A stretch of 64,000 bases of DNA from Humulus lupulus (GCF_963169125.1 NC_084795.1:137307701-137371700), one strand, 5' to 3'. Positions 22,660 through 35,468 are shown, counted from the first letter of the stretch. Numbers and translations are program-made. The notes: a model not told the origin generated them from the sequence alone.

Positions 22660-24040
22660 AGGGCTCTTATTTTCTGTGAAAAATATTCTTTGCTGATTAT
22701 TATTTTTCATTTGTGTTTTTCTTTGGGGCGAAGCTCCCTGTACTTTTTTCTCATTGCAGACATATTTGCCATCATTATAGCATTCTCCTTTCTTTTCTGC
22801 CGAGTTCTTTGTTTAACTTTGCGTTTAGGGTAGACTTTTATACGGTAGAAACTGCTGTAGGGGCGCATGAGGTTTTGGTTCCAATGGCCAGAACCTATGC
22901 ACTTCCAACTTGAAGCTCTAACGGCTGATGTCTTTTCCCACGTAGTTTCTAGGTTACGAAGGTTTCCTGGTTCCAACGGCCAGACTCCTTTCACCGTATT
23001 TCAGCTTTCCTAAGGCAAATGGCCAATCCCGGGACTTGTAGTTATACTGTTCGCTGGGATTGCTAAGGTGAGTCGTTCCATGGTGCTTATGGTGGCTGAC
23101 TTCAGTGACCTGGCATGGAGCTCTGCGAGGCAAGGCTCGTTTCGGTTGGGGAAATTGCCACGCCAACCATGTTCGATCCCGGGGCAGGGGCTTTGCGAAG
23201 CAAGGCCTGCTGTAATCGGGGGATCGATCATATCTGCTCCTGGAGCTGATGCTTGCGAAGCGAAGCTTGCAGTGGTCGAGGAGCTCGCCATGCACTATTT
23301 TGTTAGACCCGAAGCTGAAGCCTGCGAAGCAAAGCTTACAGCGGTCGCGGATCTTGCCATCTTTACTTTGTGAGACCCGGAGCTGGAGCTTGCGAAGCAA
23401 AGCTTTACAGCGGTCGCGGAATATTTTTTGAAGGACTTGCCCGGAAGTTGAGGGTGTTTCGGCGTAGCTCTCTGAACGTGCCCCAACCCCCAGTCCTGTT
23501 CATCGCTGGGCTACACAGGAGATAATTTTCATGATGCATAATGGCAGACATTTCAATGGCAATTTTCTCATAAACACATAATGCACACATGACACGTGAT
23601 GCAAGTATGTTCATGGCAACAAATTAACCTAAGCTTTTCAATGGCGATTTTCACATAAACACATAATGCACACATGACACGTAATGCAAGTATGTTCATG
23701 GCTACCAATTAACCTAAGCTTTACAATTTAAAAATTTCAAACACAATGCTAGCACATAAGTGGTGTTCTGTGTATGTTTTGTTCAAGGGGCGTATGGCTA
23801 TGCCTTAGCCATGTATACCCCCCCAAGTGAGCGTGGGGTCCGGACGTCTCCGGACCGCGTGGTCACTTGTTAAAACGCAGCCTTGAACACAGGGATAAAA
23901 AATGCAGTAAAAGCGGAGTGAATCTCTCCGTGTTTCATTAGATTAGCCTATTAGGCATGTGTTTTACAGCAGGGAGGATTATCTCCACATTTTACATTTT
24001 GTTACGTCCACCAAGGACTTTCGACTAGATAGTCCGGGGC
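22660..24040. other. Element 2 intergenic spacer between convergent genes
   Basis: The sequence between the stop of the antisense gene and the stop of pol. It contains the degenerate repeats at about 23105-23430 and a direct repeat near 23575-23710 (cataaacacataatgcacac twice). No coding sequence supported. Confidence 0.6.
23105..23430. repeat. Degenerate tandem repeats with gcgaagcaaagct core
   Basis: About five or six imperfect units of 50-65 bp built around 'ctggagcttgcgaagcaaagc' variants followed by 'acagcggtcgcgg'. A similar block (gagcttgcgaagcaaagct plus a related downstream part) occurs inside gag at about 28732-28765. Confidence 0.7.
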
Positions 24041-27000
24041 CTACTGATAGTAATGGCGGAGGTGCTCCATGTTCCAAGCGCGTGGGACTTTAGATCCGTC
24101 GAGTCTCTTTAAGTGATACGTTCCATGGCCCACTTTTTCTTGTACTTCATAGGGGACTTCCCAGTTGGGTCCGAGGACTCCCACTCCCGGGTCCTGCGTA
24201 GCAGGAAATACTCTCCATAGGACAAGGTCCCCCACTTCGAATGTACGGCTCTTTACTCTTGTGTTGAAGTGTCGGGCTATCTTGCCTTGGTACATTTTGA
24301 GTTGGACCTGTGACTGCTCCCGGAGCTCATCGATCATGTCCAGGGACTCCTGGAGAAGGGCGTGGTTCTGGGTAAGGTCGTAGGTGTCTTGCCTGTGAGA
24401 GGGGATCATAGTTTCTACTGGGATGACGGCCTCGCAACCGAAGGTCATGGAATAAGGTGTGTGCCCCGTCGAAGTCCTCTCTGTCGTGCGATAGGCCCAA
24501 AGTACTCGCGGAAGCTCTTCCGGCCAGTGAGCCTTGCATGCTTGGAGTTTTTTCTTCAACGTGGTCTTTAGGATTTTGTTTACTGCTTCCACTTGCCCAT
24601 TAGCTTGAGGTCTGGCGACTGCGGAAAAGCTTTTGATGATTCCATGCGAGGCACAGAAGTCCGTGAAATGTTCACTATCAAATTGCTTCCCGTTGTCGGA
24701 CACAATTTTTCGTGGAAGCCCAAAACGACACACTATATTCCTGATGACAAAGTCCAGTGCTTTCTTAGACGTGACCGTGTTCATAGGTTCGGCTTCAGCC
24801 CATTTGGTGAAGTAGTCTACCGCGACTATGGCATACTTCACTCCACCCCTCCCAGTCGGAAGGGAACCTACTAGGTCAATGCCCCAAACGGCGAACGGCC
24901 AGGGGCTGGTCATTAAGGTAATTTCTGTAGGCGGCGCTCGCGGAACCTTGGCGTACCTCTGGCACTGTTCACATTTTCTGACATAATCCACACAATCCTT
25001 CTTCATGGTGGGCCAGAAGTATCCTTGTCGAAGGATCTTTTTGGAGAGGCTCAGCCCGGAGGTATGGTCGCCACAGAAGCCTCCGTGAATCTCATGGATG
25101 AGGGCGCTGATGTCGGTTCCGGCAACACACCTAAGGAAGGGTATGGACAACCCCCTGCGGTAAAGCTTTCCATCCATAACCACGTATCGGGGAGCTTGAT
25201 ACTGGAGCTTTCTTGCGTCAGCTTTATCAGTGGGGAGCTCTCCAGTGGTGAGAAATCTGAGGATGGGTCCTATCCAGGAATGGGAATGGTCGATGATGGC
25301 ATTTACCCTCTGTGTCTCGGTACTAGGTGCCTCTAAGTGCCCGATGGGCACTAGGCCGTATTGTTCAATCTCCGGGTCTGTTGCAAGCTTGGCCAGCGTG
25401 TCCGCGAGTGAGTTCTGGTCCCGGGGGACCTGGCGGATTTGGTAGCCTTTGAAATGCTGCAGGAGGCCGCGGGAGAGAGACACGTAGGCAGCCATTTTTT
25501 CGCCTTTCGTCTGGTATTCCCCGGATATTTGGTTTACCACAAGTAGGGAGTCGCTGTATACTTTGATTTTTTGGGCTCCGACTTCTCTGGCCAGTTGTAA
25601 TCCAGCTAGCATAGCTTCGTGTTCTGCCTCGTTGTTGGATGCTGGGAACGCGAAACGGATGGCGCTCTGGAGCTGATGTCCTTGGGGAGAAATTAGGATG
25701 ACCCCTGCTCCAGCTCCTTTTTCATTTGAGGCTCCGTCTACATAGACCTTCCATGTGGGAAGTTCCGGGACAGGATCTTCCGGGAGGTCATTCATTCCCG
25801 AGCATTCCACAATAAAGTCCGCGAGAGCTTGTCCTTTTATGGAAACACGTGGCTGGTAGTGGATGTCGAACTGGCTCAGTTCCATGGCCCATTTAAGCAA
25901 TCTGCCAGAAGACTCGGGCTTCTGCAAGACTTGTCGGAGAGGGTGGTTGGTGAGTACTCTGATGGTGTGCGCCTGGAAATAGGGCCTTAGCTTCCGCGAA
26001 GCGATTAGCAAGCAGAGGGAGAGTTTCTCGATCATTGAATATCTGGACTCGGTGTCCAGTAACCTCTTGCTTACGTAATACATAGGGAGCTGGATACGGC
26101 TTTCTTCCCGAACGAGAGCGGCACTCACGGCGTGCTTTGTCACAGCTAAATACACGAACAACGCCTCTCCTTCGACAGGTTTGGACAGAATGGGAGCTCA
26201 GGTTAGATGTTCCTTGAGGTGTTGGAAGGCTGCTTCGCATTCGGGGGTCCATTCGAACTTCTTGTTTCCTCGCAACACATTGAAGAAAGGGATACAATTG
26301 TCAGTGGCCTTAGATACGAAGCGGCTGAGAGCAGCTATCCTTCCGGTAACGCTTTGAACATCCTTATGCTTCCGGGGAGAAGGCATATCTATGAAAGCCT
26401 TAATTTTTTCAGGGTTGGCTTCCACTCCGCGGGAGCTGACAATGAAACCGAGGAACTTCCCAGACGAGACCCCGAAAGTACATTTCTTCGGATTCAGTTT
26501 CATCCCGTACTTTCGGATCACGGCGAAAGCTTCCTCAAGGTCGTCCCTGTGGTCCCCGGAGGTCTTGGATTTTACCAACATGTCGTCCACGTACACCTCC
26601 ATGTTCCTCCCCAGCTGGTCCTTGAACATCCTGTTTACTAGACGCTGGTATGTCGCCCCAGCATTCTTCAAACCGAAAGGCATGACCACGTAACAGTAGA
26701 CACCCTTGTCCGTGAGGAAGCTGGTGTGTTCCTGGTCCGCGACATGCATCTTTATCTGGTTGTATCCGGAGTACGCATCCATGAAGGATAAGAGTTCATA
26801 CCCGGATGTAGCGTCTACCATCTGATCGATTCGTGGAAGAGGGAAACAATCTTTTGGGCAGGCTTTGTTTAGGTCCGTGAATTCAATGCACATTCTCCAG
26901 GACCCATTGGGTTTCGGGACCAGAACTGGGTTGGCCAACCACACGGGATAGTGTGACTCCTGGAGAAAACCTATGGACATCAGCTTGTCCACTTCAGCTT

Positions 27001-27844
27001 TGACTGCTTCGGCCCTCACTGGGTCTAACGGCCTCCTCTTTTGGCGAACTGGAGTTGCAGATGGGTCTATGTTGAGTGCGTGGCACGCAACATTAGGATT
27101 AATCCCCGTCATATCAGCGTGGCACCATGCCAGGATATCCTGATTATTCTTTACAGTGGCCACGATCTTTTCTCGAACGGCCGGCGGAAGGTTTTTCCCC
27201 ACCTGAATGACTTTGGTGGGATCTCCTGGGTTGAGGACCACCTCTTCGACTTCCTCCATCGGTTCTATCGCTCTCTCGACCCCCACTCTAGGGTCGAGTT
27301 CGTCAAAGCATGCCCCTTGAGTACCCCCAGTTTCTGGTAATTCTTCCGCCAAAGGAAGGGCAGCGAGCGTCTCCTGGACCGTGTAGACGGATCGGACGGA
27401 GACGTTATAACAGCTTCGTGCACTTCGTTGGTCTCCTCGGAGGGTGCCGATACGCCCATCGTCGCACGGAAACTTCAAGCATAAGTGGCGTATCGAGGTT
27501 ATGGCCCCACAATCTATTAGGACCGGTCGGCCTAGGATGGCATTATACGCCGTGGGGCAGTCGACCACCACGAATGTGCAGTGCTTGAAGGCACAAGCGT
27601 CGCTTTCTCCTCTGAGGGTGACTGGAAGTTGAATTTTGCCTAACGGCATGAGTGCATCCCCATTGAACCCTTGAAGCTAGATGGGGCATGGGGTCAGGTC
27701 TGTCTCGGTTAATCCGATCGCGTGGAAGGCAGCTTTGAAGAGGATGTTTACAGGGCTTCTGTTATTGACCAAGATCCGTGAGACCTTCTTATTGGCAATC
27801 TGGGCTTCCACCACGAGGGGATCGTTGTGGGGGAAGTGCACATG
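24041..27844 (-). pseudogene. pol: Element 2 pol: protease, RT, RNase H, integrase
   Basis: It is in the same frame as gag. The protease site reads VNNRSP where the family has VDNGSS, so the catalytic Asp is Asn (codon 27764-27766). RT contains DAYSGYNQI and YVDDMLVKSK. RNase H has YVDGASNEKGAGAG, NNEAEHEAMLAGLQLAR and SDSLLVVNQI. Integrase has the zinc region (GDHTSGLSL...CEQCQRYA), GIDLVGSLPTG, SDNGKQFDS and ANGQVEAVNKILK, and ends HLRHYYQ at 24041. In-frame stops: TAG 27677-27679 (fits CAG to TAG) and TGA 26198-26200. Apart from the stops and the protease, RT, RNase H and integrase catalytic residues are present. Confidence 0.9.
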
Positions 27845-30256
27845 TCAGGCGTCATCCTCCGTGAAGGTGATGGGAAGGTCCATCATTCGGGGACGTTGAG
27901 TAGGTGATTGAACCAAGGCGCACATCTCCCCGGTGTGTTCTAACTCCCTCAAGTACCTTTTCTGGGAGTTGCGGGTGCTTCCGGCAAGGTGCGGTCCTCC
28001 GGAAATGGTGGCTACGTGTCCGTCAACGGGTGGCGGAGCAAGGCCGGGCGGATATGGGTTGCTAGGTCCTGGAGCCAACAAGGCAATGGGTGCCGGAGGG
28101 GTTGGAGCAGGAAGCGCTGGGAACTGAGACACAGGAGCTTGGGAGTGACCGGCTCCAGGAGCGCTAGCGGTCCCCCTTTGTCCCGGGGAATATGCAGCTC
28201 CGTGAACGACTCCCTGTCCGGGATAGATTATGGGTATCCTCACCCATTGACCGAGGTGTCCCGCTCTTGCCAGGGACTCGATCTCATCCTTCAGCTGAAG
28301 GCATTCGTTTGTGGTGTGCCCCACGTCTCCGTGGAACTCACACCTCTTATTGGAGTCTCGCGGACGCCTTCCTCCGTGAGACACTTTCGGGGGCTTCCTG
28401 TAGTTGACCATATTACAGGTCGCCCGATAGACATTTTCCCGTGAGTCTATCAAACTGGTATACTCCGTGAACTTGGGCTCATAGTTCTTACGGGGTTTCT
28501 TTGAATGGTCCCCCCGGTTGGAGTTTCTTTCGCCTCGTTTATTCCGTGATTGGCTCAGATTTTGTTCTGGGCCTTCCGCTTGCGGTTGTGATGGTCCGGG
28601 AGCGATACTACATCCGGTTTGTACAGCTCCGTACCCAGAGAAATGGGTTTGACTTGGAGTTTGAGCAAACGCGGAAGGCCCATACACGCTTGGAGTGAAC
28701 TGGGCTCCTGGAAGCGTGAGGGCTGGCACGGGAGCTTGCGAAGCAAAGCTCGGCGCAGTCACGGAGGGCGTTGGAGCTGGGGGAACTCCAAAGGCCTGCT
28801 GGTAGGCATCCTCAAGGTTGATGATTCCCTGAGCTTTTGACATGAATTCGGACAGCGTTTCTGCCCGTCTCCTTTGCATTTCCCCCCATAGCAGGAAGCC
28901 GACAGTAAGGCCCGATTGAAGGGCGATCAGCTTCATGTCGTCGCTGACCTTGGTCTTAGCAGTAGCTTCCATCATTCTCTGAATGAAATCTTTGAGGTTC
29001 TCATTGGGTTGCTGCTTGATGTTGGTTAAGGAACCAACCTCCATGTCGTGGTCGCGGGCAGCAATGAACTGCCTCCTGAATGCGGACTGTAGCTCCTTCC
29101 AACTGTGGATTGATCCGGGAGCTAATCTTTTCCACCAGTCCTCCGCGGACTTGGTAAGGGTGAGTGAGAAGCACATGCATTTGGCGTCTTCACTGACGCG
29201 CGCTACTTGCATCATTTTGTTGTATTTAGCTAGATGGGTACGCGGGTCTGTCCTTCCCTCATATAATTCTATGTGAGGCATTTTGAAGTTATCCGGGAGG
29301 GACGTTTCCGCGATCCTCCGAATACATGGTTCCGGGTCTTCCTCCTCAGAGTCTGACAGGGCCCCACTTTGCTTCCGGACCAGCTTGGTCAAGGCAGCAA
29401 TCTGTTCCTCAAGCCTCTTTGTATCACTCTCCGGGAGGTCACGTCCCCAGAGCTTGTCATTAAGATGATTTCGGAGGTCATCTCCGCGAGGCCGGGCTTT
29501 TTCTCCTTTGGCCTTTTCATACTTGGCCTCCAACCTTCTCCTTAGGTCCACCGTGGACCAGCTATCTTCGGAGTGCGTGTCCGCAGCCCGACCGTCCTGG
29601 TTGACGGAATCACTGGGGCGGTTGTTCTTTCCCCTGGGCCTGGGTGCCTTAGCACCGGGCCCTTTAGGCACAGAGTGCCCCCTTGGGGCTGAAGGACGTC
29701 TGGGCTTAGGAGCGCCAGAGACCTTCTGCGCGCGGGGGGGGCAGTCGGCCTGGTGATTCACGCCTTTAGGAGGTGCAGGGGCGTCAGCGCGCACAGGCTC
29801 TCCAACTTTTTCTTTACCCTTGTTAGAGGCGGCTTTGGATGGTCCAGCAGCGGCCAGATCCAGCATAGTGGCATCAGCACCACCTAAAACAGAGGCGTCT
29901 TCGTCTGAGTCACCCAGATCTCCGAACTTGCTTTGGAGGCGCTCCATCATGCGCTGCATTTTTTCGGAGACGCACTCCTGCTCAGCAAGCTTGGCCTTAG
30001 TGACCATCAGTTCTTCGGCTACTTGGACCAGTTCTGGATCCTTCTCATAATAGCAGCCGTCCTTGTAATAACCGTCTTGGACATACTCTTCTTCGTCTTC
30101 TAAGTATGTCGTATCGTCAGTACTGACCCGATCCTGGCGGGATGTCGGGTCTTCACCTTGGTAGTCCAAGGGTTCGTTTTGTACCACATCTTCCATCATA
30201 GTATCGGGGTTGACCCTAGCATTTTTGTCAACCGCGGATTTTCTCGTAGTCACCAT
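27845..30256 (-). CDS. gag: Element 2 gag
   Basis: The start is set at the ATG at 30254-30256 (MVTTRKS) because Element 3 gag also begins MVTTR; an in-frame extension to 30280 lacks an ATG. It has an acidic, low-complexity N-terminal half and a retrotransposon gag domain ([20 protein letters not shown], then [20 protein letters not shown]). Near residue 640 there is an unusual CX2HX4HX4C motif ([14 protein letters not shown]). The frame ends at TGA 27845-27847 just before the protease; the frame continues unchanged beyond it, so this stop is probably a mutation rather than a normal gag terminus. Role: nucleocapsid and capsid of the retrotransposon particle. Confidence 0.88.
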   Translation of the reverse strand: MVTTRKSAVDKNARVNPDTMMEDVVQNEPLDYQGEDPTSRQDRVSTDDTTYLEDEEEYVQDGYYKDGCYYEKDPELVQVAEELMVTKAKLAEQECVSEKMQRMMERLQSKFGDLGDSDEDASVLGGADATMLDLAAAGPSKAASNKGKEKVGEPVRADAPAPPKGVNHQADCPPRAQKVSGAPKPRRPSAPRGHSVPKGPGAKAPRPRGKNNRPSDSVNQDGRAADTHSEDSWSTVDLRRRLEAKYEKAKGEKARPRGDDLRNHLNDKLWGRDLPESDTKRLEEQIAALTKLVRKQSGALSDSEEEDPEPCIRRIAETSLPDNFKMPHIELYEGRTDPRTHLAKYNKMMQVARVSEDAKCMCFSLTLTKSAEDWWKRLAPGSIHSWKELQSAFRRQFIAARDHDMEVGSLTNIKQQPNENLKDFIQRMMEATAKTKVSDDMKLIALQSGLTVGFLLWGEMQRRRAETLSEFMSKAQGIINLEDAYQQAFGVPPAPTPSVTAPSFASQAPVPALTLPGAQFTPSVYGPSAFAQTPSQTHFSGYGAVQTGCSIAPGPSQPQAEGPEQNLSQSRNKRGERNSNRGDHSKKPRKNYEPKFTEYTSLIDSRENVYRATCNMVNYRKPPKVSHGGRRPRDSNKRCEFHGDVGHTTNECLQLKDEIESLARAGHLGQWVRIPIIYPGQGVVHGAAYSPGQRGTASAPGAGHSQAPVSQFPALPAPTPPAPIALLAPGPSNPYPPGLAPPPVDGHVATISGGPHLAGSTRNSQKRYLRELEHTGEMCALVQSPTQRPRMMDLPITFTEDDA

Positions 30257-30322
30257 CTTTTTAGCCCGGAGTGAATACAAAAAACGTACACAGAAAAAGA
30301 GCTGACTAACAACTTCCTACAG

Positions 30323-30340
30323 CTCTCAATGAAAGCACCA
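30323..30340 (-). other. Element 2 primer-binding site
   Basis: On the minus strand TGGTGCTTTCATTGAGAG lies 3 nt after the 5' LTR. The same 18-mer, with the same 3-nt spacing, follows the 5' LTR of Element 3. The TGG start fits a tRNA CCA end. I cannot assign the tRNA. Confidence 0.85.
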
Positions 30341-30343
30341 AAA

Positions 30344-31232
30344 TGTTTACCGAGTTTTTCGGAAACGAATACAAACAGAATAATAAAAAGATAAGAACTG
30401 TAGAAGTGCAGGAATATAATTAGACAAACAGGTTTTTTACGTGGTTCAGGCGTTAACGAGCCCTAGTCCACGAGTCGATGTTATTATACTTGTAGAGAAT
30501 TACAGTAAGATGGCCGGTGTACAAGAACTTCACACACTCACAGTGTTTCTCTCGAGTTCTCTAGAAGAAGATGAAGCTAGAGAGATTTTAGCAGAGTTCT
30601 TGCTATGTAATTTGTTGGTCGTCCCCTCTATCATAAAATGAGGGGGTATTTATAGCTAGGGTTTTGGATTAGGGTTTTTCTCCACTCACATGAGTCTTAA
30701 TTACACCAGCCACAAATAGGGGATACAATTACTGTCGTAGCATGGCTACAAGACTCTATGTGGGTATATTTACGTGAAAGTATGGGGAATACACAAAGTC
30801 AGCCGTCTTTCCCAAGTTGTCAGCGGAACAGTAGGCGAAAAGGTACCCTTAGGCGTGCTGGGATGTGTGCGGCCTTGACCTGTCGGGCGTGTCAGGCGGG
30901 ATCCTGTGTCAGGTGGATATCATTCCAAATATACCTCCTCCATGACTCGACCGCTTGGTCTTGTTCCGTGCGTGGCACGGAACTGTTTCCGCGAAGGCAA
31001 CCTGAAGAGCTCCTCCTGGAAGGAGCTTCCCCGAAGGATATCCCTTCGGGAGTCCGGGAGAGTTGACGAGCTTCCGTGTCGCGTTTGCTTGAAAGAGTAA
31101 GCCGGACACTAAACGGGAGAGGCGAAGCCTTTCTGTCCATCCGCGAGCTCTGGTCACTTTCCGTGAAAGACTTTGATAATTCTGCTTCCCCGAGGATATC
31201 CATCTAAACGCTATCCAGAAATCTGGATAACA
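30344..31232 (-). repeat. Element 2 5' LTR
   Basis: An 889-bp partner of 16769-17657. Its minus-strand TATAAATA is at 30647-30654, the presumed promoter of gag-pol. The TSD GGTAT follows at 31233-31237. Confidence 0.95.
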
Positions 31233-31237
31233 GGTAT

Positions 31238-33683
31238 TTTCTTACTTTTATAGATGATTTTAGTAGATATACCTATGTGTTTCTTTTAAAACATAAAGAT
31301 GAAACTTTTGATGCTTTTAAATTGTATAAATTAGAAGTTGAAAATCAACTAAATAAAAAGATTAAGGTGCTAAGAAGTGATAGAGGAGGAGAGTACTTCT
31401 CTAATGAATTCAATACATTTTGTGAAGAAAATTGTATAATTCATGAGTGCACTGCACCTTATACACCACAACACAATGGTGTTGCCGAAAGGAAAAATAG
31501 GACTTATCTAGAGATGATAAATTCTATGTTGGTGTTTTCTATGTTGAACTTCAACTTATGGGGTGAACCGCTTTTAACTGCTTGTCACATTCTTAATCGA
31601 ATACCGATGAAGAAAAATGAGATATCTCCATATGAGTTATGGAAAGGAAGAAAACCCCACATAGGGTACTTCAAAGTGTGGGGGTGTCTTGCATATTGCA
31701 AGAAAAACGAACATAATAGAACAAAGTTAGGTTCAAGAGCCATAAAGTGTGCTTTTGTTAGTTATGCCAATAATAGTAAAGCTTATAGGCTATTAGACTT
31801 AGAGTCTAATATTGTGATTGAATCTAGAGAAGTTGAATTTTTTTAGAATATGTTATGTGACAACAATTCTCAAGCTTCAACATCTCTAAAGGAGAATTTG
31901 TTATATGAGAACAATTCTCAAGCTTCTACATCCAAAGTTGATTCTCAAGAGGAGAATTCTCAAAAGGATGTAAAGCAACCCTTTGAACCTAGAAGAAGTC
32001 AAAGGCTTAAAAATCATAAAAGTTTAGTAGTGGATGAGATAGATTCTCAACGAATTTCATTCTACATGGTAGAAGGAAATAGAGAGGAAGTCATTAGGAA
32101 AATTCCTATTGTACTTCTCATTGAGGATGATCCTAAGACTTATAGAGAAGCTATGCAATCGAGAGATGGTGCATTTTGGAAAGAAGCCATCAATGATGAG
32201 ATGGATTCCATTCTTTCCAATAACACTTGGGAATTGGTAGACCTCCCACCGGGGTCTAAGCCAATTGGGTGTAAGTGGGTATTTAGGAAAAAATACCACA
32301 CTGACGGCACTATCCAAACCTTTAAAGCTAGATTAGTAGCTAAAGGGTTTAGGCAAAAAGAGGGTATCGATTATTTCGATACCTGTGCGCCTGTTGCAAG
32401 AACAACTTCTATAAGAATTTTGTTCGCTTTAGCTTCCATAAACAACTTGTATGTTCATAAAATGGATGTCAAAACAGCATTCCTTAATGGTGACCTCAAT
32501 GAGGAGGTCTATATGGAACAACCCAAAGGGTTTGTCCTACCAAAATATGAACATAAAATTTGTAGACTTGTAAAATCCTTATATGGATTGAAACAAGCTC
32601 CTAAGCAATGGCATGAGAAATTTGATCAAGCCATTATGTCTAATGGGTTTAGACATAACAATGGAGACAAGTGTTTGTATTCCAAAACTTGTAAGGGATA
32701 TGTGATCATTGTTTGCTTACATGTGGATGACATGCTTATTCTAAGTAATAGCATGAAAGGGATAGAAGAAATGAAGAGGTTTCTATCATCAACCTTCAAG
32801 ATGAAAGATCTTCGAGAAGTTGATACCATACTCGGTATCAAAGTAAAGAAACATAGTGGGGGTTTTGCGTTAGGGCAAGCCCATTATGTTGAGAAAGTAT
32901 TGAACAAATTTAACCATCTCAAGGTTAAAGATGCCAATACTCCATTCGATCATAGTGTAAAACTAGAGAAGAATGAAGGAAGAGCGGTGGCTCAATTGGA
33001 GTACGCTAGTGCTATAGGGAGTCTAATGTACGTTGCCTAGTGTACTAGACCTGATATAGCATTTGCGGTAAGTAAACTTAGTAGGTTTACAAGTAATCCA
33101 AGTGTGGATCACTGGAAGGCAATTGGAAGAGTCCTAGGTTATCTCAAGAAAACCAAAGGACTAAGCCTTCACTACTCCAAATTTACTTCGATATTAGAAG
33201 GATATACAGATGCAAGTTGGATATCCAATCTTGGGGACCACTTGTCCACAAACCGGTTGGATATTTACACTTGGTGGAGGTGCAAGTTCTTGGGGTTCCA
33301 AGAAACAAACCTGTATATCCCATTCCACTATGGAAGCAGAGTTCATAGCTCTAGCTTCTACCGACAAAGAGGTCGAATGGTTAAGGGATATGTTGATAGA
33401 GATTCCCCTAATCAAAGAGAATGTATCTACTATATCAATACATTGTGATAGCCAAGCGACATTGGCTAGAGCATATAGTGGAGTGTATAATGGGAAGTCT
33501 AGACACATTAGTCTAAGACATGGATATGTAAGAGAATTGATTCAAAGAGGAGTCATCTCAATATCCTATGTGAGAACAAGTGAAAATCTGGCGGATCCTT
33601 TCACTAAGCCACTAACAAGGGATTTAGTGGCCACATCATCTCGAGGGATGGGACTTAAACTCCCAAAAGAGATTCACGATTGA
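31238..33683 (+). pseudogene. pol: Copia integrase core, reverse transcriptase and RNase H
   Basis: It resumes the Copia frame after Element 2. Integrase has SDRGGEY and NGVAERKNRTYLEM. Copia RT has RLVAKGFRQKEGIDYFDTCA, MDVKTAFLNGDL and the active site LHVDDML. RNase H has [24 protein letters not shown] and KSRHISL. It ends at 33681-33683. Damage: TAG 31844-31846 between integrase and RT, TAG 33038-33040 (MYVA*CTRPDIA), and a one-base insertion near 33252 that shifts frame in RNase H. Both stops and the frameshift would truncate the product in addition to the nested insertion. Confidence 0.92.
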
Positions 33684-34282
33684 TGGTAACCTATCTTAAC
33701 ACTAGTTATTCAACTAGTGTTAGGTTCAATAGGTAATAACAAGTCAATCAAATGAATATTAGTTGTACTCAAAACAAGTCCCATCTGAGATATTGAGTAC
33801 TTGTGTGTTACCAAGTGGAGGGTTAAAACCGAAAGGTTTTTTAATAGAATTCAGTCTTGTAAAGACAAGTATTTTTGGTAATAAAATACTGTAAGAATTC
33901 TAGCTATATGGACCTAGGGGTGGTGCCGCCTCTCATGGGAATTGGGAGTATTCTCAAGAACGTCCATGAATGGAAAGTGCACATGGCCATTAACGGTGCA
34001 AAGCGAGACATAGAGGTCTCAAGTGAACATCGCAAAGGTGTGTGTGTTATCACCGATTTGTTATCATGAAAAGATGGTTCAATGCCTAGTGCAACCAAAT
34101 TTTCGACAAATTTTGTGATAATTACACTATAGTAAAGTTCAAGATGAAAAACACTTTGCTTTATGCACTAATGCAATGACTCCTATAAGAGAGAGTTCTT
34201 ATTTAATCAAGTAGGGGATATATTATATTTCAAAATATAATGATTGATTAAATAAGTGTTACAATAGATAACTATTTAATCT
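33684..34282. other. Copia 3' untranslated spacer
   Basis: No gene supported. It includes a small inverted repeat (aaaccgaaaggttt, about 33827-33840) and runs to the PPT. Confidence 0.6.
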
Positions 34283-34292
34283 AGTGAGGAAA
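34283..34292 (+). other. Copia polypurine tract (weak)
   Basis: AGTGAGGAAA directly precedes the 3' LTR at 34293. It is purine-rich but shorter than usual. Confidence 0.55.
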
Positions 34293-35468
34293 TGTTATAT
34301 TATTTTATAATATAATGTAATATTATATTATATTATAATATAATGTTTTAGATTAAATAAATGTGACAAAGAGTGTCACATATTGTAACATATAATAGAG
34401 AGTTACAATATTTAGATATATGAGATATATCCAAATAATGTAACATATTTGGTGTTACAAATTTGTAACTTCCAAATATTACCCTTTATTGTGTAAATTT
34501 GTTGTTACACAATATTGAGATGAATTTCATAAAACCATATGTGATATGGTTGTTAGAGATATGATTTTAACCCCAATAATGTGTTTTGGGAGTTACAAAA
34601 TCATTTGGGAGGGTTTGGAACCGTTTGGAAAAACAGCACATTTTTTGTGCTGAAATTGGTCGGTGGCCGCGGCCACTGAATGTTGCGGCCTGTGGGACAG
34701 AGACTAGTGGCCGCAGCCACTATCTCTGGCCGCAGCCACAGGCCAAAAACTGACCAATTTTCAGTTTTTTCAATCTTTGTTGAACGGCTCAAAAAACCCA
34801 AATAACTCCCAAATCTCTTTTTTAATTACATATTAATCCAATTAAACATTGGTAACAGCCGTGGGGGTTGGTGGAATTTGAAATTCAAAGGGTGTCTCTA
34901 AACTCTATAAATAGGAGCCTATAGCTCACTTGTAAGACACAAGAATTTTTCTATCCATTAGAGCACTTGGCTAGAAACACCTTGAGGCTTGATAATTCCA
35001 GAAAGCTTTTCTAATATCTGTGAGAGATCCCTTAGTGCTTGAGTTAGGGGGAAATAAGCTTTTGGACAAAGGTTTCAAACCTTGTTCAAGTTGGTGATCC
35101 CCAACACTCTTCACTTTGGTAGTGTGAGTGGGAGTTTTTTTATCTTTAGTTTCTTGCTCCTTTCTTTCTTTCTATTGCTTTTCATCTTTATATTGTTCTT
35201 CTCTATTTACTTGTATTTCTTGTTCAAGAGTTGTAATCTTTTCTTTTCTTTTGTTTCAAACACTTTACTTTATTTGTAACATTTTGCTTAGAGTTGTATT
35301 TTACTATTCTCTTCTTCTTCATCATCTTCTTCATTTTCTTTGTTTATTTGTAATTTTCAGTTATAGAGTTGTAACTCTTTTCAATCATTCATTATTTATT
35401 TGTAATATATTTCATAGAGTTGTAATTTATTATTATTTCCATTGAGGCAAATCTATTTTTTCATAACA
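34293..35468 (+). repeat. Copia 3' LTR
   Basis: A 1176-bp LTR ending in cataaca, followed by the TSD GAAAT at 35469-35473. It carries the same palindrome cluster as the 5' LTR, at about 34663-34745. Confidence 0.95.

Larger units (their letters stand above)
16769..31232 (-). mobile_element. Element 2: Tat-type Ty3/gypsy with antisense accessory gene
   Basis: A 14,464-bp element on the minus strand, inserted in the Copia integrase. LTRs 16769-17657 and 30344-31232 are both 889 bp (tgtttaccgag...ggataaca), with about 7 differences by eye. The TSD is GGTAT on both sides (16764-16768 and 31233-31237). Minus-strand order is LTR, PBS, gag-PR-RT-RNase H-integrase in one frame, a repeat-rich spacer, an antisense gene, PPT, LTR. 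It is the youngest large insertion seen here, judging by LTR similarity. Three nonsense codons and a damaged protease site make it non-autonomous. Confidence 0.95.
14010..35468 (+). mobile_element. Ty1/copia element, split by nested Element 2
   Basis: The LTRs 14010-15184 and 34293-35468 start tgttatatt and end cataaca. The flanking TSD is GAAAT on both sides (14005-14009 and 35469-35473). Without the nested insertion the element is about 7.0 kb. Gene order is gag with a knuckle, protease, integrase, RT, RNase H, the copia order. Removing Element 2 and one copy of its GGTAT duplication restores an uninterrupted integrase frame across the junction (R-Y-F-L-T-F-I-D-D). I see no TGG-type PBS directly after the 5' LTR. 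Lineage is uncertain; the sequence is reminiscent of the Tork/TNT1 branch. Confidence 0.93.
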
